From Phaseolus vulgaris (Eukaryota > Streptophyta > Magnoliopsida > Fabales > Fabaceae): a stretch of 64,000 bases of DNA. Numbering within the stretch: position 1 is the first letter of the stretch; each line of letters starts with the position of its first letter. The notes under the pieces were generated by a model. The model had not been told where the DNA came from. It did no database searches and was given only the letters and a program-made list of their open reading frames with translations. The DNA lies in contig NC_023749.2 in assembly GCF_000499845.2 (NCBI RefSeq), positions 26,831,621 to 26,895,620 of the forward strand. The letters are read 5' to 3'. The position numbers and the translations under genes were made by a program. Below, in pieces: positions 19,994 to 32,400 of this stretch.

Positions 19994-22900
19994 TACTCCC
20001 CGAGTTGGAGAGAATTCGACCACGAATTCTGGAGACCTACAGAAAAAGGAGTTAGATCGCTGACATTAAAAGTATGACTACCTAAGAATGTATCAGGCAT
20101 ATCTAACTCATAAGCATTGTCATTAATCCTCTTGAGGACTTGGAAAGGTCCATCTCCTCGAGGCATTAGTTTGGACTTCCTTTGAGTAGGAAAACGATCC
20201 TTCCTCAAGTGAAGCCAAACCCAATCGCCCTCTTCAAACAACAATGCTTTTCTCCTTTTATTGGCAAGTTCAGCATACTTGCCCACCTTCTTCTCAATTC
20301 TCTTCTTGATGTCTTTATGCAAAGTTTTCACAAAAGAAGCCTTTTCATCCCCATCTTTGCACAAGACATCTCCAAGAAGGGGAATAGGAAGAAGATCAAG
20401 AGGTGTTAGGGGATTAAACCCATAGACCACCTCAAAAGGAGAATGGGAGGTGGTAGAATTTACTACTCGGTTATATGCAAACTCAACATGGGGTAGTAAA
20501 TTCTCCCACACTCTAGGATTCCCCGAAATAAAGCATCTCAATAGTTGTCCCAAAGTTCTATTCACCACCTCGGTTTGACCATCCGTTTGTGGGTGGCAAG
20601 TGGTAGAAAATAAAAGCTTAGTTCCAAGCTTGCCCCACAAGGTCTTCCAAAAGTGACTCAAGAACTTAGGATCTCTATCGGACATTATAGACCTAGGAAT
20701 CCCATGCAAGCGAACCACTTCTTGGAAGAAGAGGTTTGCAATGTGGCATGCATCATCCACTTTGTGGCAAGGAATAAAGTGAGCCATCTTTGAAAAACGA
20801 TCCACTACCACAAAAATGGAGTCCTTTCCCTTTGATGTCTTGGGTAAGCCTAAGATGAAATCCCTAGATATATCTACCCAAGGCATTGAAGGGATAGGAA
20901 GAGGAGTATATAGACCATGGGGATGCATCTTAGACTTAGCTTTGCGGCAAGCTATGCATTTATCACACAAACTATGAACATGTTTATGCATATGAGGCCA
21001 AAAGAAATGTTCATGCAACACATCCAAAGTTTTAGCAACCCCAAAATGTCCCATTAACCCCCCCTCATGAGCTTCTCTAACAAGAGATAATCTAATAGGG
21101 CATTGGGGAACACAAAGACGTTTTCCTTTAAAAAGAAAGCCATCTTGAATAAAAAAATCTTTGTGTCCTCCTTTAAGACACTCTTGATAGATGGGAGAAA
21201 AATCAAGGTCATCATGATAAAGTTCCTTAATGTGATCAAAACCAAGATATTGAGAGGTTAAAAGATTTAGCAAGGTGTATCTTCTAGAAAGAGCATCCGC
21301 CACAATATTTATTTTGCCTTGCTTGTGTTTGATCACATAAGGAAATTGCTCAATGAATTCCACCCACTTAGCATGCCTCTTGTTAAGTTTGTTTTGGCTT
21401 TTCAAATATTTAAGAGATTCATGATCACTATGTATCACAAACTCTTTGGGAAAAAGATAGTGTTGCCAAGTAAACAAAGCCCTAACAAGTGCATATAATT
21501 CCTTATCATAGGTGGAATAGTTGAGATGACTTCCCTTCAATTTCTCACTAAAATAGGCTATGGGGTGGCCCTCTTGAAGGAGAACAGCCCCAATACCTAT
21601 GCTTGAAGCATCACACTCAATCTCAAATGTCTTAGTGAAATTAGGAAGGGCCAAGATAGGAGCATTAGTCAATTTTTCTTTCAAAGTATCAAAAGCATTT
21701 TGTTGTGCTTCTCCCCAATGAAAGACCACATCCTTTTTCACTATGTCATTGAGTGGTGCGGCAATGGTACCAAAGTTTGGGACAAATCTTCTATAGAAAG
21801 AAGCAAGCCCATGAAAACTTCGGACCTCATTCAAAGATTTCGGTGTAGGCCAATTTTGAATGGCCACCACCTTTGTTTTGTCCACATGGACCCCTTTACA
21901 ACTCACAACAAACCCTAGGAATTCTATATGATCAAGAGCAAACATACATTTAGCAAGGTTAGCATACAAATGTTCCTTCCTAAGGGTTTCCAAAACTTGC
22001 CTAACATGCAACCTATGGTCATTCAAAGATAAGCTATAAATGAGAATGTCATCAAAGTAAACCACAACAAACTTACCAATGAAAGGTCTAAGAACATGAT
22101 GCATGAGGCGCATGAAAGTACTTGGTGCATTAGTTAAACCAAAAGGCATAACTAACCACTCATATAAACCAAAGTTGGTCTTAAAAGCCGTCTTCCATTC
22201 ATCACCCGGTTTGATACGGATTTGATTGTAGCCGCTTTTAAGATCAATCTTTGAAAAGATTTTAGAACCATGTAATTCATCCAACAAATCATCTAGTCTA
22301 GGTATGGGATGCCTATACTTAATGGTTATGTTATTTATGGCCCTACAATCCGAACACATTCGCCATGTGCCATCCTTTTTTGGCTCTAAGATGATAGGCA
22401 TAGCACAAGGACTCATGCTATCTTGCACCCACCATTTCTCAATCAAAGCCTCAACTTGTTGGCGAATTTCCTTGGTTTCACTTGGATTGGTCCTATATGC
22501 TGGACGATTTGGTAAAGAAGAGCCCGGTATCAAATCAATTTGGTGCTCAATCCCTCTCAAAGGTGGAAGTCCATTTGGAAGATCTTGAAACACATCTTGG
22601 AACTCTTCTACCAAATTTTCCAAGCAATGAGAACTATCAACAAGTGATTCTACTCTAAGAGTTCTAGGGATGGCTAAAAAAAGAGGATGATGAGCCACTA
22701 TTTCCCTTTCAATTTCACGCCTAGACACAAGGAGTGTAGGCTTAGAACTCTTATCTTTTTTATATTTTTCACTCTCCCTCTTTTTCTTCATGATAACTTG
22801 GTCCTCATGGACTTCTCTTGGAGAGAGAGATTTTAAAGTAACCTTGTGACCATGGAATTCAAAAGATAGTTTGTTGGTAAAGCCATCATGTAAAACTTTT

Positions 22901-25240
22901 CTATCAAATTGCCAAGGCCTTCCCAAAAGAACATGAGTGGCTTCCATGGGCACAACATCACATAATACCTCATCTTTGTATTTTCCAATGGAGAAATGGA
23001 TGAGGACTTGTTTATTAACAATTATTTCTCCTACTTCACTAAGCCATTGTAATTTGTAGGGCTTTGTATGAGAGATAGTAGGCAATCCAAGCTTATCTAC
23101 TACTCTTGTACTAGCCACATTTGCACAACTACCCCCATCCACTATCAAGGAACAAATGTTGTTTTGAATAAGACATCTTGTATGGAAAATATTTTCCCTT
23201 TGACTTTCATCAAAAGGTTGTGAAACTTGTCCAAGAAGTCTTCTCACAACTAACAAGTCCCCTTCAAGTGGACATTCACTCTCTTCCTCACTAGATGCAT
23301 GAGAATGCAATGAATGCTTAGGAGAATCCGAATCATGCTCACTAACTAAAATGCCCTCATGCATGTACATACTTCGTTTGGAAGGACAATTTGCAGCAAT
23401 ATGACCATAACCCATACATTTAAAGCATTTAGTATTAGATGTTCTAGTGGGAGACTTAGGTCTAGAAGTTGATGGCTTAGATTCCTTGGGTTTGAAAGAA
23501 GAATCTTTGGAAGGATGTTTAGAAAAAGAAGTTTTGTTTCTCCAAGACTTGGAGTAGTATCCATCATTGGAAGCATTTTTAAAAGAGTTTTTCTTAGCAA
23601 GTTGGGCTTCCACCTTCATTGCAAGATGAACTAAAGAGCCCAATGATGAATACTCTTGTAACTCAACAATGTCTTGAATATCCTTCCTAAGACCACTCAC
23701 AAACCTAGCAACCATGGCTTCTTCACTTTCTTCTAATTCAATTTTAAGCACAAGCGTCTTAAGCTCCTTATAATATTCATCCACATTTAGCGTGCCTTGT
23801 TGAAACCGTTGGAGTCTCAACATGAGGTCTTTCCTAAAATGTGGGGGCTCAAACCTAGCGCGCATATGATCCTTTAAAGAGTTCCAAGAGTCCACGGGAG
23901 GACCCTTGTGATAGATAATGTCCTTTACAATTCCATGCCACCATTTCATGGCATAATCACTAAACTCTAGGGTGGCTAGCTTGAGCTTATGCTCATCTTG
24001 GATCTCATGGATCTCAAAAATTTGTTCACACTTAGCCTCCCAATCTAAATATACATTTGGATCACTAGAACCATTAAAACAATGTAACTTGACCAAAGGA
24101 AGCTTGGACTTTGCATCATGATAGAAGCCATTGCCGTAGTGAATTCTTTCCCCTTGGTGATGATGTCTTTGTCCATGGACTTGGGGTGGAGGTCTCCTTC
24201 TCCTATGCTCATCTTCACGGCCAACATCATTTGAAGAAGCTCTTGAAGATGGTCTATGAGAATGATGTCCATCATGGATAGAAGGAGATGGTCTAGCTTG
24301 TTGGACCTCCATCTTTTGCATTTTCTCCTCCAACCGTCTTGTACCGTCCTGGTGGTCGGAAGTGATGACGTGGCACCAAGCTACAGTGTAGGCGTGTTGA
24401 CAAGGCGCCAAGTTGGCAGAAGAGGAGGAAGTCGGGGGGCTCGTGAAGTCGCCAGTTATTAAGTTGGCGTGTTCCGACCTCCAGCATATCAGAACCGGCG
24501 ATCACCCAGTTGAAGATGAAGTCGCCAGATGTAAACTCAGGCGACCAAATGATTGGAGATCGCCAGAGATAAAGGTGGTGCAGATTATGAAGGCGGCCGG
24601 CGAGACCACAGGGAAGGTGTACAGAGGCACCCTAACTCGCCAGTTCCAGTAGAGATTGCACTCCCAAGTTAGCTATGCACTGGGCAGTACCATGCATAAG
24701 TAACTTAGCCAAAAAGAGAGTCAGAAGCAGCGCCCAAGTCAAAAAGGCTCCAGATGATGGCACGTGTACGACTGGATGCGAGCCACGTGTCCCAGGTCTG
24801 TAACTGCCAGGAGAGAGAAAGTGACCAGGTATATAAGAGTTCTCAACGAACTTTCTGAGGTACGCACGTTCAGATTACACTCTTTACGCTTGCGAGTTCT
24901 AGAGCTTACTGTGAGAGAGAACATTGCACGGTTCCTTGAGATTTCTTGAGTGTTCTTGCTCTTAGTATTTGGTGGTTCGGTCACTGACTTGGGCGTTGGA
25001 GTGCGATCGGCCGCAGCGGCGCCGCTCTGTTCTTTTGCAGGTTCTTGAGGTGGATCTCGAAGAAGGACGGAGGTTTGAAGCGGTGCACACGTCGATCCTT
25101 TGACGAGGCAGTTTCCAGCGTTCTGGTCAACAGGCAGGATCACGTCTAATTGTTCTTTGAGCTTCAAGTAATTCACCAAGAATTGAAGCTTTGGAAGGAG
25201 AATTCTGCTTGTAGGATGCATCACTTGAAAATCCAGCCAT
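19804..25240 (-). pseudogene. gag-pol: Chromovirus gag-pol of A, interrupted by solo LTR
   Basis: The gag start is the ATG at 25240 (MAGFSSDAS); after about 32 codons the gene is cut by the solo LTR (24340-25142). The rest is one open frame of about 1510 codons. Numbered from the chance ATG at 24411, the parts are the gag core around 115-250, CCHC knuckle 329-342 ([14 protein letters not shown]), protease DGGSCAN near 425, RT with YFDD 785-788, RNase H with Asp in ECDASS (934) and HSDHES (996), integrase zinc region 1115-1155, and the DD35E triad at about D1184, D1245 and E1281. The GPF-type C-terminus follows, then a Gln/Glu-rich tail ending in the 3' LTR. Pol therefore looks catalytically complete. 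The single frame, YFDD RT, lack of chromodomain and LTR overlap suggest a CRM-like chromovirus. Confidence 0.88.
24340..25142 (+). repeat. Solo LTR of the G-type Tat family in A gag
   Basis: TGTACCGTCC to GGATCA, 803 bp, flanked by CGTCT (24335-24339 and 25143-25147). It matches the G LTRs except for the absence of a 17-bp duplication (GAGCAAGCACATCGCCA type) near 24562. A TATATAAG box lies at 24830-24837, pointing away from the remainder of A gag-pol. Confidence 0.95.
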
Positions 25241-26566
25241 GTGTAATTAAAAACAGCAAACACACAAAACAGCAAACAAGTTAAAAAATTAGCAAAAACT
25301 GCCGAAGTGAAATGAGGCTGAAAAAAAAAAAGATCACTCTCAAAGAAATAATGTTCTTGCACCAATCTGATCTTGAGGCCTTGGAATCCTCAAATGAAAT
25401 ATGTCAAAGCAAGCACACCAATCTCAAGAGCAACCACCACAAAACCAATGAAACAATAAAGACAAACAAGAAAAGGTATAAGCAAGGAAAGGTAATTGCA
25501 AAAGGAATACTATATGTAAGACAAACTCAAAGAGTAAGAATGAAAGACAATCAAGAAAATAAAGAACTCAATGAGAAAAGTAGGCACACAAAAGAATACT
25601 TAAGGAAAAGCACTAGAGTAGATGAAGAAAACAAAAAATTAGCTACTGGAAATTTTTTTTTTAAAATGCAAACTGTGCTTGATATTCACTGATTTAACTG
25701 GAATGATGTAGAGCGAACTGGATTATGAAATTTAAACCACAGAAACTTCAAGATGTTAACTCAATAATGGCACTGGAATCAATTAAAAACAGTAAGCCAA
25801 TTGAGAGAAATAAATTTTTCAAAATCGTTGCCAGATTACCGTATTTTTTTCGGCAGAATTGTACACTTTTTTTATTTTATTTATCATTTTTTGTGTACTT
25901 CGTATTTTTGAATGATTCTTTTTTCTATTATTTTCTAACAATTTGAATATCTCAAATCCAGAATTTCAGAATTTTCCAGTAAGTAAATCAATTGCAATAA
26001 GGAAAAAACAGTAAGCACTTTTTTCAGAAACAGAGGAATCCTAATAGGAATAAAAAACAGGATTATGAACTAGCAACGACATAATAAAAAATGATGTATT
26101 GGAACTTGTATAGTTCTAGAATACAAGTATGAACTCAATTCTAAAAAGAAAATGCACAAAGGATCAACATCAATTCAGAAAATTATATGACACCAAAGCA
26201 AGAAACAATCAAAGCAATAAAAGTACTACTAGAAGTAATGACAATTATGGAATAACATGACTAAGACAAAACTTGACATGATTACAAAATTAAAAGACAC
26301 ATCACAAATTTTAACAACAAGTGAAAGGAAGCTTAAGGTAAACTCTAGGAAGGATAATGCCATTCCAAAAGAGCAACCATACTCATAAGAATTATGAGTG
26401 CCATAAACCTTTTCACAAGCACTTGGTGTAAAAGAAAAACAGCAAGAATACTCAATTAAAATTCTAAAACAGAAACTTAAATTGCAAGAAATTAAAAGAG
26501 CTCTTGAAATAAAGTGCACACAACTCAACAATTAAAAAAGAAGAACCTAAGACTCATGATACCACA
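25241..26566 (-). other. A leader and primer site
   Basis: This is the untranslated leader, nearly identical to that of B. Next to the LTR (26551-26566) the minus strand reads TGTGGTATCATGAGTC, a diverged initiator-Met tRNA site. No conserved gene is present. Confidence 0.75.
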
Positions 26567-27593
26567 TGATGTGATTCCACTAGCCACATAGAGAAAGGTT
26601 CTTGACCTTCTTAGGAATCACCTTGAGTTGGACAATATAGAGGCACTTTCCTTAGAGTTGGATCATTGTTCTAAGACAAGAACTCACCAAAAACTAGTAC
26701 CAAATCCCAAACTCATTAGGATGCTCCAATTATAGCCAAATTGAACCGAACAAAAAGGCACAAAAACTAAACAAACTGAATTTGAAAGCTGGAAAGTAAA
26801 TTGAACCGAACAAAAGCTGGAAAAAGAAGAGAATAAGATGTAGAACAACAAAGAACAAAAAGAACCGAAGCTACACACATTAAATCTGAAAATGCCGAAC
26901 CAAAAAAAACAACAAGGAACAAGCTAAGACATGGAATTAACAAAGAAGGAAGGAAGGAGAGAAGAAATGCTCATGAAGATGGAAGGATGTTGGATGATCT
27001 CGCCACTAGAAGTGTGGAATGCTCCTAGATGAGAGTGATGCCGCCACTTGAGGACTCCAATGATCCATCAAGATAAGACTAGAGAAGAAGGCTCCAAAAG
27101 CTCTCCAAAGTTCACTCAAAATTTGAGTAGAGTTTTCTTAGATTAATTCCAATCTCAATTTTACAAGGAGGGCACCTCTATTTATAGCCTAAGGTGCGAA
27201 AAAGAAAGCTAAGAGAATTCAAAATTCCCTCCTAAAAACTATTCAAAACTGGCGCCTATTCCATGCATGAGGAAGGTGTGACTCCTTCCTTCACTTTGGC
27301 ACCTCCTATTCTACTCCTACACCTATCTACTAGTACACCCCCCTAAAGCTCCTAGCTAAAGCCTAAAAGATGCTAAAACAAAAGAGGTTTCTAATGTTTC
27401 CCTCTAAGCACCTTCAACTAAAGAAATTACAAACAGAGAAAATAAATGTCCTCTAGCTCCCAAAGCTTTGAACATGCTTCTTGTAATCCTTTGAGGTGGA
27501 CTTTGACCTCCATGGGCGTCTTCTATTTGTGCCTCCACCTCCTCTTGATCTTGTTGATTGGCTTCCATGTCCTCTTGAGCTTGATCTCCATCA
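26567..27593 (-). repeat. A 5' LTR
   Basis: 1027 bp, with the same ends as the 3' LTR. TATAAATAG (27178-27186) should start the A transcript. Confidence 0.95.
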
Positions 27594-27944
27594 AATGTTG
27601 ATCTCCGTTAGCAATTCCCTCTCAAACCTGGAGAAGGGCAAGCGCGTCCCTATACGCTTAAAGACCACTTGATAGAAGTAGAAGAAGGGGACCCCGTTGT
27701 TGGCCCGCTCATCCCCGCACACGGGCTCCCCTAAGGCGCAAGGGAGCACTACGATGTCGTCATCATGCCTTTTTGCGAAGGCACGATGATCGTAGGTGCT
27801 TGGCTCTCCTACATGATCCCTCCAAGCTTTTGTAGAGACCAAGCTCGAGTGTTCGTCGAGCAGTTCGTCTGGAGCCCATGGGTAAAGGGCCCTATGGTTG
27901 ACTCTAGTGGGTGGAGGGTTGGCCGTCATTTTGGTACGTGCCAT

Positions 27945-28310
27945 TGACGAAGAAACAGAAGAATGAAGAAGAGAAAAGGGTTCAGCAAGTAAGGTCAGGT
28001 AAAAAAGGGGAGAGAAACCCTAAGAAAGCCCCTACCCACGCGAGAAGTTCAGGGAAGAAGGAACAGGGAAATGAAAAAGGGAATACGAGAGATGCAGAAA
28101 CATAAACATACCCAGGCAGATACGAGATTAATGAAGTAATAGGCAAGAATACGCAGAGAAGAAAAATCATACCTTTGAGTGTTTTAGTTAGTAAAAGGCG
28201 AGAATGTGTAGAGAGGAAGCAGAAATCAGAGAGGAGACTTTGAGAAGATGAACAGTGCAAGGAAATACGAAGGGTGATGGAACAGTGCCTTGAGCGCGCA
28301 AATTCGAAGG
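27945..28310 (-). promoter_or_regulatory. Region upstream of D aORF1, proximal part
   Basis: This is the 5' flank of the D antisense gene, cut at 28310 by E and continued at 39818-40068, where two CACGTG boxes lie (39876-39881, 39999-40004). GAAGG at 28306-28310 is one copy of the E target duplication. No other gene is visible. Confidence 0.5.
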
Positions 28311-29372
28311 TGATCTGGTCGGTCATCGGTAGTCGATGACGTCAGCAAAAGATAACCACGCGGACCACCCACAGGGCGACACGTGGATCAGGTGGCAGAG
28401 AAATCAGGGAGGAGATCACCCGGTATGGTGATCGGTGGCCAGTAATCGAGTGGCCACCGACAGATCAGTTCCAAGATAAACACCCGGGGGGAGAACGCGA
28501 GAAGCAATAAAGCACCGATCAGTCATCGGGTGCATGGTCATCGGGGTTTCGTGTTACATGCAGTTAAACTGGGACTGAGATTCCCAGTGAGAGCGTTACG
28601 CATGGACCTCGCGTGATCATATCTCAGAGAAAGAAGAGCTCCTCGCCGGTATAATCGTGCACGAGAGTGGCCTGAGGGAGTTAGTAAACCAGTCAGCGGT
28701 TGGTGACTCTCTCAACCCATTATGTGCATGGCATCGTGAAGGGGAAATCGTGTATGCAGAGAGCAATGCTTGGTGAGTGTGCCTAGTCCAGCCACACCTG
28801 GCGTTCTCCTGGGAATGAGCGATTCACCCTGATGGAAGAAACGCGCTAAGTTACTCCGCAAGGGAATAACTTAGGCGCACAAAGAGATGCGCTAGAGCCC
28901 TTCAGGTAGTGGTACGTGTACGGTTGGATGTGAGTTGCATGCCTCCACGTGTCACCATCTGGTAGCGGCGCAGCCAAGACAAAGGTACACTCCGCGTCGT
29001 GAAAGGTACACACAGAAAACACAGACACCCACATCTTTACTGATTGTGGTACGTTTTCGCAGAAAAGCATAACAGAATTCTGACGCACGCACAGAAGAGC
29101 ATAAAGGAATTCTGTTAGGCACAGACACAGAGAGAATAAAAAGAGAATCAGAGAGAGATTCAATTACACATTGTTTTGTTGGTGATTTCTGTGATCTAAG
29201 TTGAGCGTCGGAGTGCAAACGGCCGCTAGAGTCGCCGTCTGTGTGTTTTGCAGGTTGCATTTGAAGTTCCCGGAGAAGGTTCCAAGAGCATTCTTGCAGA
29301 TAGCATAGTTGCATAGGCGGGATAAGGAAGCCACAAGGCAATTCCTCCTCGCTTGAGTTGGCGACAGGATCA
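28311..29372 (+). repeat. E 5' LTR
   Basis: TGATCTGGTC to ACAGGATCA, 1062 bp. This family is distinct from the G and H LTRs, though all three share the CGGAGTGCAAACGGCCGC-type segment near the 3' end. Confidence 0.95.
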
Positions 29373-29374
29373 TT

Positions 29375-29393
29375 TGGCGCCCACCGTGGGGCC
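29375..29393 (+). other. E primer binding site
   Basis: TGGCGCCCACCGTGGGGCC begins two bases after the LTR. It is one mismatch from the complement of plant tRNA-Lys. Confidence 0.7.
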
Positions 29394-29468
29394 CGTTTGA
29401 ATCGTGGTCCCATCCACACCAAAGTTTGTAGAGTTTCTCAAAGTCTTTGCTGAGTTTTTCCTGAGAAA

Positions 29469-32400
29469 ATGAGGAGAACAAGACAAACATCACCTGAGCC
29501 ATCTGTTGAGGAAGGAGCTGTGACAATGGCCCAGGTCCTGGAGATGATGCGTGCGCTGCAGGACAATGTCGCAGCGTCGAGAGCTGAACAAGAGAAGATG
29601 CAGGCGGAGTTGGATGCATCGCAGAGTAGGAATGATGAGCTGAACCGCGTTAATGAGGAGTTGAGAAGGGCGTTACAGACGCCGAAGGAATGCGCAGTTG
29701 GATAAGGGATGTCGATGCCACCATCGCCTCCGAGAGCGTTCCCTATGCCGTTCTCCCCTGAAATCATGCAAACCATGGTACCTCCCAACCTAGTGGGAGT
29801 AAAGGCGTCGTTCACAAGGGTAGAAGATCCAGAAGCACATCTGACGGCGTTCCACACTCAGATGATGCTGTCTGGAGGCTCAGATGCCGTGTATTGCAAG
29901 ATGTTCATGAGCACACTGAGTGGAATCGCCATGGAATGGTTTGTAAGTCTGCCAATGGCTCATATCACGTCCTTCCATCAATTTTCGAAGCTTTTCACTG
30001 AGCAGTACATCGTTAACAGAGCACCTTCAGTGGTGTCCTACGATCTGTTCGATGTACGCCAGTATCAAGGTGAGTCGCTGAAAGACTACCTCAACTGCTT
30101 CGGAGCCCAAGTGGTTAGATTGCCCAGCAAGGACGAGGATATACTGGTGCATGCGTTTAAGAAGGGAGTGCTTCCTGGTCCTTTCAGTGAGTCGCTCATC
30201 AGAAGCCATCCCAGCACCTTCGCGGAAATCCGGCGACGCGCAGTGGCGCACATAGTGGCAGAGACAGAGGTTTCTGAGAAAAGAGGAAGTGCTACACCGC
30301 TGAAGCCGCGTGGTGGACAGGGGAAGCAACAGCAGCACACGAGGGTGCATGAGGCAAAGGAGGGAAAGAAGGTGCAGGGGAAACCTCGTCCTTATGCACC
30401 CAGGAAGGACCAGGGCAGGGGGCGTGCAAGGGAGAACAATGCACCCCCAAGATACAATTTCATGGTAGGGTTGGCGGATCTGATCGCCCTTCCTGCCATA
30501 GCCGCGAGACTCCGAGTACCAGAGAAGACAGACAAGGTACTAGGGAGGAAAAAGAACGAGAGGTGTGAGTTTCACCAAGCCTTTGGTCACACACTTCACT
30601 CCTGTTTGGCGTTGGGGCACCAGCTGGCGGAGTTGGTAAAGTTTGGGTTCCTAGCAGATTACATGCGGGAGGCGCAGGGTGATCGCGCATCGGGGTCCCA
30701 GGCAGGAGAGCAGCAGCATGAAATCCCTGTGCATGAGGAGGTGCAGACGATTGTGGGGGGCTTCTCCGGTGGGGGATGCACCGCATCACAAAGAAGAAGG
30801 TATGCTCGATCGGTAATGGCCGTGGACTCGGTGGATGAGGGCCATTTCCCCGAGGTGGATATCACTTTCAAGAAAGCTGATCTACGGGACGTTGTACCGC
30901 ACAACAACGATCCTGTGGTCATCTCCCTCATCACAGCAGGAAGGCGAGTGCACAGAGTGCTCGTAGACCAAGGGAGCTCGGCAGACGTCATGTTCTGGCC
31001 GACGTTCAACAAGTTGTAGTTGTCCCCCGATCAACTAAGGCCATATACCGGATGTCTCTATGGCTTTGCAGGGGATCAGGTAGAGGTGCGGGGGTACATT
31101 GAGCTGAGGACGACGTTCACCGATGGAACAACAGCCCGCACCGAAAAGATAAGGTACTTGGTGGTGAACGCCCCTTCTGCGTACAATATCTTGCTGGGAA
31201 GGCCAACACTCAATAGGTTGGGTGCAGTGCCATCGACGAGGCACATGAAGCTGAAGCTGTCGTCGATGCAGGGGACCGTAATAACCATCAAGTCAGATCA
31301 GGCTGAGGCTAGGCGCTGTTATGTGAACAGCCTCAGGCAGAAAAGGAGCGTATGCCATGTCACCTCAACACCACCACCAGGAGTGCTCGAAGAGCGATCG
31401 GTGGTTAGGGGAACGCGTGGCGATCAGGAGACGAAAGCTGCTACGCTGGGGGGCTCCCAGGTAGCTCAGGTGGAAGCAGAGGAGGAGGGCATGATCACTC
31501 CTTGCGAGTCAGGGATCGCGAGGGCGGTCATCGACAGCGAGAGAAGACCCCACCCAGTTGAGGGGTGCGTAGAAGTAGATATAAGGGGGAGAAAGTTCAA
31601 GTTGGGAGGATCGCTCGGCGAAGAAGAACGACGATTGATCGCCGGGGTGATCGAGAGGCACATGGGTGCGTTCGCATGGTCAGCATCTGACATGCCAGGA
31701 ATCGACCCTGACTTCCTTTTCCATCGCCTGTCGATGGATCCTAAAGTCCGACCTGTGCGACAGAGGCGAAGGAAATTCAATGAAGAGAAGAGGAAAGTGA
31801 TCCATGACGAAGCGCATAAGCTCCTTGCCGCAGGGCACATCAGGGAGATCCAGTACCCAGAGTGGCTAGCTAACGTGGTACTGGTTCAGAAGCCAAACGG
31901 CAAATGGAGGATGTGTGTGGACTTCACTGACCTCAACAAGGCATGCCCCAAAGATTCCTACCCTCTACCCAGTATAGACGCTCTGGTGGATAGCGCATCA
32001 GGGGGGAAGCTACTCAGTTTCTTGGATGCATTCTCAGGATACAACCAGATCAGAATGCACCCCAGGGATGAATGCAAGACAGCATTCATGACTGAACGGT
32101 CTTGCTACTGCTACAAGGTAATGCCGTTCGGGCTGAAGAATGCGAGGGCTACCTATCAACAACTTATGGATAGGGTGCTCTCGCCCATGCTTGGAAGAAA
32201 CGTGCATGCATATGTAGATGACATGGTGGTCACATCCCGAGAGAAGGAGCATCATGTGGCCGATCTGGAGGAATTATTCACCACCATCGCCAGGTACAGG
32301 TTGAAGCTCAACCCTGAGAAATGTATTTTCGGCGTGGAGGCAGGGAAGTTCTTGGGATTCCTCCTGACAGAGCGTGGAATCGAAGCAAATCCAGAGAAGT

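Larger units (their letters stand above)
18966..27593 (-). mobile_element. A: complete chromovirus with solo LTR inside
   Basis: This complete element is flanked by AATGT (18961-18965 and 27594-27598). Its LTRs are 1028 and 1027 bp and differ by nine substitutions and one 1-nt gap by my alignment, so insertion is recent. The internal order on the minus strand is primer site, leader, gag-pol and purine tract (19994-20008). It lies within exon 1 of the D antisense gene. The only gross damage is a solo Tat LTR in the gag N-terminus. Confidence 0.95.
18531..27944 (-). pseudogene. aORF1 of D: antisense gypsy-type transposon protein, split by A
   Basis: Exon 1 of the antisense gene starts at 27944 (MARTKMTANPPP) and runs to 27594. 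It resumes on the far side of element A at 18965 and ends at the donor at 18531. Visible conserved parts are LYPWAPDELLDE, a Gly/Pro-rich loop with PVCGDERANNGVPF, the LLTEINI and QLHPNGWAFVKAF helices, SVDIFLHFFEVK, LFQQSFKGWKGKFFKV and LDGFPLYW. This matches what is catalogued in plant proteins as the putative gypsy type transposon domain (Pfam Transposase_28, from memory). Apart from the 8.6-kb insertion the frame appears open. No nuclease motif is visible, so the word transposase in the family name should not be read as a proven activity. Confidence 0.8.

Noticed and set aside
24739..25365. 208-codon minus-strand frame across the solo LTR and the A leader
   Set aside because: It crosses the LTR boundary and is out of frame with A gag; no conserved domain.
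18966..27593. Idea that A carries a chromodomain at its integrase end
   Set aside because: The tail after the GPF module is Gln/Glu rich and lacks the aromatic pattern of a chromodomain.
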